Positions 1 through 5,133 of a DNA stretch of 7,816 bases are shown here, one piece after another; positions within the stretch are counted from its first letter, which is position 1; each line of letters starts with the position of its first letter. The translations under genes and the position numbers were made by a program. Source of the stretch: Oscillospiraceae bacterium (GTDB taxonomy: Bacteria > Bacillota > Clostridia > Oscillospirales > Acutalibacteraceae); the NCBI GenBank assembly GCA_031262125.1, contig JAISII010000014.1:1-7816 (forward strand), written 5' to 3'. Below the pieces are notes generated by a model. That model saw nothing but the letters and a program-made list of their open reading frames with translations, did not search any database and was not told the DNA's origin.

Positions 1-61
1 TGTGATGAACCCGACCGGGTTTGTTTTCAACAAAAACAGAGAGTTGATAAATGTTGTTCAT
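1..61 (-). CDS. ACT-domain protein, N-terminal 20 codons only (runs off left edge)
   Basis: Reading leftward on the minus strand from the ATG at 61, the sequence gives MNNIYQLSVFVENKPGRVHH. The pattern 'QLSVFVENKPGR' (first beta strand, then an N-x-P-G-R turn) is the hallmark start of an ACT domain, a small-molecule-binding fold that often senses amino acids. An AAAGGA SD (71-76) sits 9 nt upstream of the ATG and supports the start. It follows the phenylacetate-CoA ligase gene on the same strand after a 161-bp gap. In many Clostridia a stand-alone ACT protein of about 140 residues accompanies this ligase, so the pair is probably co-transcribed, perhaps with the ACT protein sensing an aromatic amino acid or acid; that role is inference. 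The rest of the gene is outside the window. I saw no convincing separate promoter: a TATAAT lies at 91-96 on the minus strand but has no -35 partner. Confidence 0.8.
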   Translation of the reverse strand, partial: MNNIYQLSVFVENKPGRVHH

Positions 62-185
62 AGTGTCGGTTCCTTTCGCTTGTTTTTATAATTATATTGT
101 TAGTTTTAAAAAAGATTAGCAGCAACCAAAGAAAACTTTTATAGAGTTAAATAAGAAAGATTAACAAAAAAATCTAAGTAGAAAT

Positions 186-217
186 ACTCGGTCTAAAAAG
201 TTTAAAGACTCGGTCTA
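186..217. repeat. Short direct repeat, two copies of ACTCGGTCTA
   Basis: ACTCGGTCTA occurs at 186-195 and again at 208-217, a 22-bp period, in the gap just after the ligase stop codon. A partial third match (ACTCGG) lies inside the 3' end of the ligase gene near 245. No function is evident. It may be a small tandem duplication or a paired binding site between the two cistrons. Confidence 0.5.
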
Positions 218-222
218 TAGAG

Positions 223-1524
223 CTAAAATACTCTTTTGTCAATAACTCGGGTAGCTTTGCCTTCAGAGCGGGGGAGTGATTTAGGCTCGAGCAAACGCAC
301 TGTTGCACTGATGTTTAAAACCTCACGCAGGGCTGCTTTTATGCGGCGGGTTTGTTCCTCTAACTTTTTAATTTCGTCGCTGAACATATCCTGTGTCATT
401 TCAATCTGAACCTCCATAGTGTCCAGATTATCAATACGGTCAACCACTATCATATAATTCGGCTCCATACCCAGCGAGAGCAGAACGTGCTCAACCTGAC
501 TTGGGAACACATTAACCCCACGGATAATAAGCATATCGTCGGTGCGACCTTTAATTTTGCCCATTTTTACAAGTGTGCGTCCGCAAGCACACGGCTCGTG
601 AGAAAGCGAGCATATATCCCTTGTGCGGTAGCGTACAAGGGGAAGAGCTTCTTTGCCTATGCAGGTGAAAACCAGCTCGCCCTCTTGCCCGTCGGGCAGG
701 GGCTGCAATGTGTCGGGGTCGATAATTTCGGGGTAAAAATAGTCCTCGCAAACGTGCATGCCTGTTTGGCACGAGCATTCGTAGCTAACGCCGGGTCCGG
801 CAATTTCAGAGAGTCCGTAAATATCATAAGCCTTTATGTTAAGAGATGCTTCGATTTCTCTACGCATATTTTCGCTCCATGCTTCTGCCCCGAAGATGCC
901 TGCACGCAGAGGCAGCTTGCTTGTGTCTACGCCTAGCTCTTTGCAGGTTTCGCCTATAAATGCGGCGTAGGAGGGTGTGCAGCAAAGTATGTTCGAACCG
1001 AAATCTTGCATAATTTGCACTTGCCTGTTCGTGTTACCGCTGCTTACGGGGATAGAAGTCGCTCCAAGCTGTTCGGCACCGTAATGCAAGCCCAAGCCGC
1101 CTGTAAACAGCCCATAGCCGTACGATACGTGGATAAAGTCCTGCTTTGTGCCGCCTGCCGCAACAATGGCACGTGCCGCACCGTCCGCCCAACGCTCAAG
1201 GTCTTTTTTTGTGTAGCCTACAACGGTTTGTTTGCCTGTTGTGCCGCTGGATGCATGAATACGCACAAGCTCGTCCCGTCTAACGGCAAACAGCCCATAG
1301 GGGTAGTTGTCCCGCAAATCTTGCTTGTAAGTAAACGGCAGTTTTACAATATCATCAATAGTTTGAATGTCGTCGGGGGTTATGCCCATTTCGTCAAACT
1401 TTTGCCTGTAAAAAGGCACATTGTAGTAGCACCGTACTACCATTTTCCGCAATCTGTGCGATTGCAGTCTTTTAAGTTCCTCTCGTGAGGCTTGCTCTAC
1501 CTCCGGTTGATAACATCTGTCCAT
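223..1524 (-). CDS. paaK: Phenylacetate-CoA ligase (PaaK-type, AMP-forming)
   Basis: This 433-residue cytosolic enzyme of the ANL adenylating superfamily should activate phenylacetate, or a related arylacetate such as indoleacetate, with ATP to the acyl-adenylate and then to the CoA thioester. Visible motifs in order: phosphate-binding loop ASSGTTGKQ (residues 91-99), YGLSE (236-240), the hinge-region RYRTRD (298-303), GRTDDML (327-333), and the C-terminal lobe ending in EGKATRVID, with Lys423 as the likely catalytic lysine. Cysteines at 250 and 252 and the CACGR cluster (312-316) resemble the metal-binding cysteines of this subfamily. Length matches the roughly 430-residue family, so the gene appears intact. 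The ATG at 1524 has a GGAG SD (1537-1540) 12 nt upstream. An ACT-domain gene follows on the same strand. A repeat copy (1549-1575) lies immediately upstream of the SD, so the promoter is within or beyond repeat DNA; I could not identify it. In anaerobes such ligases often work with indolepyruvate/2-ketoacid ferredoxin oxidoreductases; no such gene is in this window. Confidence 0.93.
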   Translation of the reverse strand: MDRCYQPEVEQASREELKRLQSHRLRKMVVRCYYNVPFYRQKFDEMGITPDDIQTIDDIVKLPFTYKQDLRDNYPYGLFAVRRDELVRIHASSGTTGKQTVVGYTKKDLERWADGAARAIVAAGGTKQDFIHVSYGYGLFTGGLGLHYGAEQLGATSIPVSSGNTNRQVQIMQDFGSNILCCTPSYAAFIGETCKELGVDTSKLPLRAGIFGAEAWSENMRREIEASLNIKAYDIYGLSEIAGPGVSYECSCQTGMHVCEDYFYPEIIDPDTLQPLPDGQEGELVFTCIGKEALPLVRYRTRDICSLSHEPCACGRTLVKMGKIKGRTDDMLIIRGVNVFPSQVEHVLLSLGMEPNYMIVVDRIDNLDTMEVQIEMTQDMFSDEIKKLEEQTRRIKAALREVLNISATVRLLEPKSLPRSEGKATRVIDKRVF

Positions 1525-1548
1525 TTTTTAATTACTCTCCTTTTTTAT

Positions 1549-1575
1549 TAAATAAGAAATAATAATGCAGAATTC
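1549..1575 (-). repeat. Repeat R, copy 1, directly upstream of the paaK SD
   Basis: On the plus strand the copy begins TAAATAAGAAATAATAATG and ends CAGAATTC. It shares its first 14 bases exactly with the terminal inverted repeats at 4747-4780 and (reverse complement) 5088-5121. Read on the minus strand it ends about 8 nt before the AAAAAAGGAG ribosome-binding region of the ligase gene, the same position relative to the SD as the copy ahead of spoIIE. It probably represents an end of a small mobile element or a residue left after excision. Confidence 0.7.
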
Positions 1576-1596
1576 TCGTCGCAACACGCCCTTTTG

Positions 1597-1691
1597 AGCT
1601 TGTTTTTGCACTTTGTGCAAAAAGCTACGCTTTACGGTTGGTTGCTCCTCTTTGCAAAATGAAACATTTTGCAAGAAGCGGCTACGCCGCT
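1597..1691. repeat. Run of three perfect hairpins with 3-nt loops
   Basis: Three inverted repeats follow one another: TTTTTGCAC-TTT-GTGCAAAAA (1603-1623), TTGCAAAATG-AAA-CATTTTGCAA (1652-1674) and AGCGGC-TAC-GCCGCT (1677-1691). All are perfect and each has a 3-base loop. Downstream to about 1730 lies a CTTG/CTTCTTG-rich simple stretch that joins the left end of palindromic element A. On the minus strand this would be leader RNA of the ligase gene. It may be another repeat family or decayed mobile DNA; no terminator U-run follows a GC-rich stem on the minus strand. Confidence 0.6.
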
Positions 1692-1784
1692 ATATCTTGC
1701 CTCTTGTCTCTGGCTTCTTGCTTCTTGAAACCACCCCGTCTGCTCTGTACAATCAAAAATATTATTATTTTTTTAGATTATTGT

Positions 1785-1807
1785 TAAAAAATAAAATTTA
1801 TTTTTTA
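1785..1807. repeat. AT-only palindrome inside the loop of element A
   Basis: TAAAAAATAAA (1785-1795) and TTTATTTTTTA (1797-1807) are perfect 11-base arms around one A. It sits within the 68-nt segment that replaces the tetraloop of the terminal hairpin in copy A, so the inserted segment is itself self-complementary. It may be a small insertion or simply AT-rich drift. Confidence 0.5.
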
Positions 1808-1822
1808 CTAAGGGAGCAGCCA

Positions 1823-1845
1823 CCCCTCCACGGAGGGGAATTTTT
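1823..1845 (+). terminator. Terminator-like hairpin carried by element A
   Basis: The perfect stem CCCCTCC-AC-GGAGGGG (1823-1838) is followed by AATTTTTC, which resembles a compact intrinsic terminator with a very short loop. The equivalent site in copy B lies on the minus strand (4984 down to 4962), so the feature belongs to the element. A 2-nt loop is tight for RNA; the stem may open one pair. Whether it terminates is unknown. Confidence 0.35.
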
Positions 1846-1988
1846 CTGTATTGACGAGACTTCGGGCTGGTGGTTGGTTTTTATAATTTAATTTTTAAGA
1901 TTGGTATATTGTCTATTGCGTGTGCTAATATTCCCCTCCGTGGAGGGGTGGATTCGCTTTAGCGAAGACGGGGTGGTTTTGTGCTTCC

Positions 1989-2025
1989 TTAGCACCTTGT
2001 GCCGCAAATATGGCAAAAAGAGCAT
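1989..2025 (-). pseudogene. Orphan copy of the zinc-ribbon gene's last codons
   Basis: On the minus strand this segment reads ...CSFCHICGTRC followed by TAA, repeating the FCHICGTRC-stop ending of the membrane zinc-ribbon gene 74 bp upstream (2063-2100). The DNA matches too: 26 of the first 28 bases inward from the base shared with the stop codon are identical. The 74-bp offset is not a multiple of three, so it is not a read-through extension of the intact gene. It looks like the residue of a tandem paralogue or a partial duplication, with its other side now joined to element A. Confidence 0.65.
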
Positions 2026-2062
2026 ATAAAAAATATTTTATTTTTTTAAAAAACTAAAACTT

Positions 2063-3526
2063 TTAACACCTTGTCCCGCAAATATGGCAAAAGATAGCAT
2101 CATCTGCCAAAGTTGCGTTGCAAAAAGAACATTTTTTGTCGGCAAAGGGTACATATTCGGGGGTATAAACTGCTTTGGGTTTGGGGGTAGGTTCGGGCAA
2201 AGGCTCTTCAACAGGTGTGTTTTGCGGGGTAATATCCTCTAAAACTGTTTTGTGAGTAAAAAGCGGGTCAAGGGTGTCGTCGGAACCCGAGTTTGCATTA
2301 TTGCTAATATCTATATTCAGCGAAGCAAAGGGATTAGGGTCGCTTATTTGCTCGGTGGGCGGGTTTTGACGGATTGCAGGTTTTTGCCAAGCGTAGAGCG
2401 AATCAGGCAAATTTGCAGGTTCAACTTTTGCAGAATCGTTTGTGTAAGCTTCGGGGTACACAGGAGTGATTTTGGGTAGAGGAGGGAAATTTTCAAATTC
2501 GTCATCGCCCTTTTTGGGGGCTGTAAAATTGCGAGGCAAAACAGGGGTGCTGTTATCATCCTCATAATTTTCATTATCAAAGTCATCCTCGGCACGGCGA
2601 ATATGCTTGCTGTAACCTAACGCCATAATACCTTCGGAAAAATCAAAAAATGCCGATATAAAATTAGAAATGCCGGAGGCTATAATAAGCGGAGCAGCGG
2701 CTTTTAATGTTTGATAAGAGGCAAGAGCTAAACCGGTGTAGCCGTCGGAAACAAACGTTATGGCAGCAATGCCGATGATTATTGAAAGTGCACCGTAAAG
2801 TGCATAAAACACAGCCGAGATTATCAGGCAAACGCCATAGGGCTTTGCACCGCCACGGTTTAGGTATATTGAAGTTAAGCTTTTGCGAACACCGCCGTAA
2901 AACCTAACGCCGTTTATGCTCGAAAACATCATAAAAGCAACTACGCCTACAACCGCAACCATTGCACCATAAACCCAAGGTTCGTTATAACCGTTAACCG
3001 ACAAAAGAGTAACGCCAACAACTAAGAGCGAAAAAACACCCAAAACCGAAATGCAGGCGGCAACCAAAGTAATTATTTTTAAAACCCAAAGTGCTGTAAA
3101 GCCGGCAGATGGTGTATATGTTGGCTCGGGTTCGGTTGATTTTAAGCGGATTATAAGTGCACTTATAACAATTATTGCCGGAATTGCCAGCGAAAAGAGT
3201 GCGGAAATAATTGTTTGAACAATAGAAGTCGAAGCTGCACCCTCGCCTTGCAGAATTGTTGTAAACATTTGATAGATGTTTAAATCTATTAAACCTTGAG
3301 AGTAGAGGTTGTTTACAAACTCACGCAAAGCAGGCATAAACTCCTCGCCGAGCGAAACCGTGTTTTGCAGCACTATAAGCACAAGTGCCGACACAAACGA
3401 AGCAACGGTCGCAATTAAAAACACAAGAGTTATTTTGGAAGAAAAGTAGTTTTTAACTGTTTTAAGATTTTCGGCATACGGGTTATCGGATTCGCTTAAC
3501 TGCATATAGCGGTAGTTACCCTGCAT
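2063..3526 (-). CDS. Multi-pass membrane protein with disordered tail and C-terminal zinc ribbon
   Basis: I do not recognise a named family for this 487-residue protein. Residues 1-28 are polar. Hydrophobic spans follow at roughly 30-53, 102-126, 145-172, 183-204, 234-258 and probably 270-292. From about 310 to 460 the chain is Pro-, Asp-, Glu- and Asn-rich and looks disordered. The end is a classic zinc ribbon, CSFC...CHIC-GTRC (Cys 466, 469, 480, 483, with a fifth Cys as the last residue). Such a layout (DUF-like membrane domain plus zinc ribbon) is common in uncharacterised Firmicute envelope proteins; the function is unknown. The start is the ATG at 3526, because AAGGAGT (3534-3540) is 8 nt upstream; the in-frame TTG at 3532 would sit almost on the SD. 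It is transcribed divergently from the pdaB-like gene from a near-consensus promoter (3616-3644). Its last codons are duplicated downstream (1989-2025). Confidence 0.85.
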   Translation of the reverse strand: MQGNYRYMQLSESDNPYAENLKTVKNYFSSKITLVFLIATVASFVSALVLIVLQNTVSLGEEFMPALREFVNNLYSQGLIDLNIYQMFTTILQGEGAASTSIVQTIISALFSLAIPAIIVISALIIRLKSTEPEPTYTPSAGFTALWVLKIITLVAACISVLGVFSLLVVGVTLLSVNGYNEPWVYGAMVAVVGVVAFMMFSSINGVRFYGGVRKSLTSIYLNRGGAKPYGVCLIISAVFYALYGALSIIIGIAAITFVSDGYTGLALASYQTLKAAAPLIIASGISNFISAFFDFSEGIMALGYSKHIRRAEDDFDNENYEDDNSTPVLPRNFTAPKKGDDEFENFPPLPKITPVYPEAYTNDSAKVEPANLPDSLYAWQKPAIRQNPPTEQISDPNPFASLNIDISNNANSGSDDTLDPLFTHKTVLEDITPQNTPVEEPLPEPTPKPKAVYTPEYVPFADKKCSFCNATLADDAIFCHICGTRC

Positions 3527-3533
3527 TTTCAAA

Positions 3534-3540
3534 ACTCCTT
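3534..3540 (-). promoter_or_regulatory. SD that fixes the start of the zinc-ribbon membrane gene
   Basis: AAGGAGT on the minus strand is spaced 8 nt from the ATG at 3526 but only about 1-2 nt from the TTG at 3532. This favours the ATG and removes two residues from the longest reading frame. Confidence 0.75.
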
Positions 3541-3547
3541 ATAAATT

Positions 3548-3561
3548 GCACAAATATGTGC
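3548..3561. promoter_or_regulatory. Small dyad GCACA-AATA-TGTGC in the leader
   Basis: A perfect 5-bp inverted repeat with a 4-nt spacer lies between the minus-strand promoter and the SD of the zinc-ribbon gene. It could be a leader hairpin or an operator half-site pair. It is short enough to be chance. Confidence 0.25.
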
Positions 3562-3615
3562 CGCAAATTTCCAGTTTATATTAATTATTTTATATTCAAA
3601 TAATAATTTACCATA

Positions 3616-3644
3616 ATTATACAATATTTTAAAACCAATATCAA
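3616..3644 (-). promoter_or_regulatory. Sigma-A promoter of the zinc-ribbon membrane gene
   Basis: On the minus strand TTGATA (3644-3639) is followed by exactly 17 bp and then TATAAT (3621-3616). This is one mismatch from the sigma-A consensus with ideal spacing. Transcription would start near 3609, giving a leader of about 80 nt before the ATG at 3526. Confidence 0.8.
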
Positions 3645-3700
3645 GAAAAATTGCCTTAAAATCGGTAAAAATGTAATATTTTTTGCAAGCCCACAATAAA

Positions 3701-3708
3701 CATACAAT
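3701..3708 (+). promoter_or_regulatory. Possible sigma-E-like -10 element upstream of the deacetylase gene
   Basis: CATACAAT matches the mother-cell sigma-E type -10 pattern (CATAnAnT) 42 bp upstream of the start codon. The only -35-like match (GTAATATT, 3673-3680) is 20 bp away, longer than the usual spacing of about 14-16, so this is a weak call. Sporulation control would fit a PdaB-type gene. Confidence 0.25.
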
Positions 3709-3737
3709 AGAGTATTACCCTAAACGAGAAATTTATT

Positions 3738-3743
3738 GAGGAG
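3738..3743 (+). promoter_or_regulatory. SD that fixes the start of the deacetylase gene
   Basis: GAGGAG is 7 nt before the ATG at 3751. The longer reading frame would begin at a TTG at 3736 that overlaps this SD, so the ATG at 3751 is the better start. Confidence 0.8.
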
Positions 3744-3750
3744 CATACAT

Positions 3751-4530
3751 ATGAAATATATGATTTTTACCAAACAGAAGATAATTATGTTTGCCGTTTG
3801 TGCCTGTGCTTTGGCACTGGCTGCAATAATTGCGGTTAACACAACCTTTACTGCAATTACTACCGCAAGCTCTAACAGGGTTATACCCATCTATTGTGTA
3901 GACCGAGGGGAAGAAAAGATTTGCTCTATTTCGTTTGATGCCGCATGGGGCGACGAACAAACCAATACTCTTTTAGACACCTTGGATAAATATAAGGTAA
4001 AAAGCACGTTTTTCCTCGTGGGCGACTGGGTAGACAAATACCCCGACGCCGTTAAAGAAATTGCAAAGCGTGGGCACGACATCGGCAGCCACAGCGATAC
4101 TCACCCGCATATGACACAATTGTCGGAAAGCAAAATGACAGAGGAGCTTAAATTAAGTCAAGAAAAAATCACAGCAATAACCGGCAAACCCACAACGCTG
4201 TTCCGCCCGCCCTATGGTGATTATAACAACGCAGTGGTAAATGCCGTAAAAGCACAAAATATGTATTGTGTGCAATGGGATGTTGACACCTTGGACTGGA
4301 TGGACCCTTCGCCCTCGCAAATGGTGCAGACGGTGCAAAAAAAGCTTAAACCCGGCTCGATTATTTTAATGCACAACGGGGCGAAAAATGCACCCGAAGC
4401 TTTGCCGATGATTTTGGAGTATATTCAAAAACAGGGTTATAAGCTTGTGCCGATTTCTCAGCTTATACCCTCCGGCGAGTATTACACTGACCACGAGGGC
4501 AAAATGCATTTGGGTAAAGCCCCTGAATAA
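3751..4530 (+). CDS. pdaB: Polysaccharide deacetylase, PdaB-like sporulation type
   Basis: This 259-residue protein has a hydrophobic N-terminal segment (residues 9-30; signal anchor or signal peptide) and a NodB-homology carbohydrate esterase family 4 domain (about 45-240). Its motifs are SFDAAWGD (61-68), the metal-binding pair H114/H118 in GSHSDTHPH, RPPYG (152-156), the WDVDTLDW region (176-183) and ILMHNG with H208. The FDxxWGD form of motif 1, in place of the standard FDD, is characteristic of the PdaB (YbaN) family, which acts on spore peptidoglycan or cortex outside the cell membrane. Length agrees with PdaB (about 250). The metal-binding second Asp of motif 1 is Ala64 here, as is usual in this subgroup, so catalytic details may differ from classical deacetylases. 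It is monocistronic: divergent from the zinc-ribbon gene and closed by a strong terminator. The spoIIE gene about 0.6 kb downstream supports a sporulation role. The subfamily name is likely but not proven. Confidence 0.88.
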   Translation: MKYMIFTKQKIIMFAVCACALALAAIIAVNTTFTAITTASSNRVIPIYCVDRGEEKICSISFDAAWGDEQTNTLLDTLDKYKVKSTFFLVGDWVDKYPDAVKEIAKRGHDIGSHSDTHPHMTQLSESKMTEELKLSQEKITAITGKPTTLFRPPYGDYNNAVVNAVKAQNMYCVQWDVDTLDWMDPSPSQMVQTVQKKLKPGSIILMHNGAKNAPEALPMILEYIQKQGYKLVPISQLIPSGEYYTDHEGKMHLGKAPE

Positions 4531-4587
4531 AACTCCAAGTTAACGGCACAATCCCTTGTTATTATCCTTATAACTTGTTTTATATTT

Positions 4588-4633
4588 AAGCACGAACACA
4601 CGGCTAAAAAGGGCTGTGTGGTTGTGCTTTTTT
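4588..4633 (+). terminator. Intrinsic terminator of the deacetylase gene
   Basis: A 17-nt arm starting AAGCACGAACACAC (4588-4604) pairs with 4613-4629 (GCTGTGTG...GTGCTT) with two G-U wobbles and two internal mismatched pairs. The loop is TAAAAAGG and six T residues follow (4628-4633). It is placed 57 bp after the stop codon and should insulate spoIIE from pdaB transcription. Confidence 0.88.
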
Positions 4634-4779
4634 GTTTGATATTTGTATAAATAACGGCATTGCTTAAAATTGGTGCTAAAAAAACAAAATTTTACAGCAC
4701 GGCACGACCTCTTTTTTATGGCTTTTGAAGGAAAATGATATAGATATAAATAAGAAATAATAATTCAGAATGCAGAAAT

Positions 4780-4803
4780 AAATTTATATTTCTATATAAA
4801 TTT
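4780..4803. repeat. AT-rich hairpin in the left arm of the composite element
   Basis: A perfect 10-bp inverted repeat, AAATTTATAT and ATATAAATTT, surrounds the loop TTCT. It is the counterpart of the hairpin at 5039-5064, differing by a T/A pair flip that keeps pairing. Confidence 0.65.
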
Positions 4804-4826
4804 AATTTAAAAAAAGGTTTTCTCAC

Positions 4827-5015
4827 AAACCACCCCGTCTTCGCTAAAGCGAATCCACCCCTCCTCGGAGGAGAAAATTAGCACACACAATAGACTATGT
4901 GCCAAACTTAAAGTTTAAATTATAAAAACTAACCGACCAGCCCGAAGTCTCGGCAATACAGAAAAATTCCCCTCCGGGGAGGGGTGGCAGGGCGAAAGCC
5001 CTGACGGGGTGGTTT
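4827..5015 (+). mobile_element. Palindromic MITE-like element, copy B (189 bp, complete)
   Basis: Perfect 13-bp ends, AAACCACCCCGTC (4827-4839) and GACGGGGTGGTTT (5003-5015), enclose in order: the hairpin TTCGC-TAAA-GCGAA, a CTCC-rich hairpin (one stem mismatch), an AT-rich middle, the perfect hairpin CCCCTCC-GG-GGAGGGG (4969-4984), and the hairpin CAGGGC-GAAA-GCCCTG (4989-5002) with a GNRA-type tetraloop. The element is roughly mirror-symmetric. It aligns with copy A (reverse orientation) and, for its left half, with copy C. It encodes no protein. It lies inside the larger composite element, so it probably inserted into it or travels as its core. Confidence 0.82.
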
Positions 5016-5038
5016 CTGCGGAAAAATTTATTTTTATT

Positions 5039-5064
5039 AAAATTTAAATAGAAATTTAAATTTT
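5039..5064. repeat. AT-rich hairpin in the right arm of the composite element
   Basis: AAAATTTAAAT (5039-5049) and ATTTAAATTTT (5054-5064) are perfect 11-bp arms around AGAA, the complement of the TTCT loop in the left arm. It lies upstream of spoIIE and could affect its leader if transcribed. Confidence 0.65.
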
Positions 5065-5087
5065 TGTGTGTGGTGGTTTTGTTAAAC

Positions 5088-5121
5088 TATTTCTGCATTC
5101 TGCATTCTTATTTCTTATTTA
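5088..5121 (+). repeat. Repeat R, copy 3 (right end of composite element), directly upstream of the spoIIE SD
   Basis: The segment contains TTCTGCATTCTGCATTC, a tandem GCATTCT, and ends TTATTTCTTATTTA. It is the inverted partner of 4747-4780 (32 of 34 match) and, read in the coding direction, the counterpart of the copy preceding the ligase gene (1549-1575). Confidence 0.75.
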
Positions 5122-5125
5122 ACAA

Positions 5126-5133
5126 AAAGGAGA
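5126..5133 (+). promoter_or_regulatory. SD that fixes the start of spoIIE
   Basis: AAAGGAGA, with GGAG at 5129-5132, is 9 nt before the ATG at 5142. The reading frame is open upstream to 5064, but that extension runs through the mobile-element repeat, lacks an SD and is unlike SpoIIE. Confidence 0.85.

Larger units (their letters stand above)
1728..1979 (-). mobile_element. Palindromic MITE-like element, copy A (252 bp, with loop insertion)
   Basis: The element is bounded by a perfect 13-bp terminal inverted repeat, AAACCACCCCGTC (1728-1740) and its complement (1967-1979). In reverse orientation it aligns along its length with copy B (4827-5015) and partly with copy C (7460-7545). The first 38 bases of the reverse complement (1979 back to 1942) are identical in all three copies and include the TTCGCTAAAGCGAA hairpin. 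Each complete copy has two CCCCTCC-NN-GGAGGGG hairpins in mirror arrangement. Copy A differs from B in the second terminal hairpin: the stem is CTGCTC/GAGCAG (1740-1745 with 1814-1819) rather than CAGGGC/GCCCTG, and its loop holds an extra AT-rich 68-nt segment (1746-1813). No protein is encoded, so movement would need a transposase supplied elsewhere. Confidence 0.8.
4747..5121. mobile_element. 375-bp composite MITE-like element with 34-bp terminal inverted repeats
   Basis: The left end (4747-4780, beginning TAAATAAGAAATAA) and the reverse complement of the right end (5088-5121) match at 32 of 34 positions. Just inside each end is an AT-rich hairpin with the same loop when read from its own end: AAATTTATAT-TTCT-ATATAAATTT at the left (4780-4803), AAATTTAAAT-TTCT-ATTTAAATTT at the right. 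The right arm has roughly 25 extra bases between end repeat and hairpin (about 5065-5087), including a second GGTGGTTT. Between the arms lies the complete 189-bp palindromic element B. There is no open reading frame of note, so this is a non-autonomous element. Its right end stops about 4 nt before the AAAGGAGA SD of spoIIE. No clear target-site duplication was seen. Confidence 0.75.

Noticed and set aside
91..96. TATAAT on the minus strand as a separate promoter for the ACT gene
   Set aside because: No -35 at 16-18 bp and no extended -10; the region is AT-rich, so a chance match is likely.
487..1488. Two long plus-strand reading frames antisense to the ligase gene
   Set aside because: Their peptides resemble no family and the minus-strand frame is unmistakably PaaK; they are shadows of its codon bias.
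1613..1891. 92-residue plus-strand reading frame
   Set aside because: It runs through the hairpin cluster and into element A, has no SD, and its peptide is a translation of repeat DNA.
4673..4708. GTGCT...AGCAC inverted repeat after the terminator
   Set aside because: Five base pairs with a long AT-rich loop; not distinguishable from chance.
4747..5121. Insertion sequence with transposase
   Set aside because: At 375 bp with no reading frame of note it cannot encode a transposase; treated as non-autonomous.
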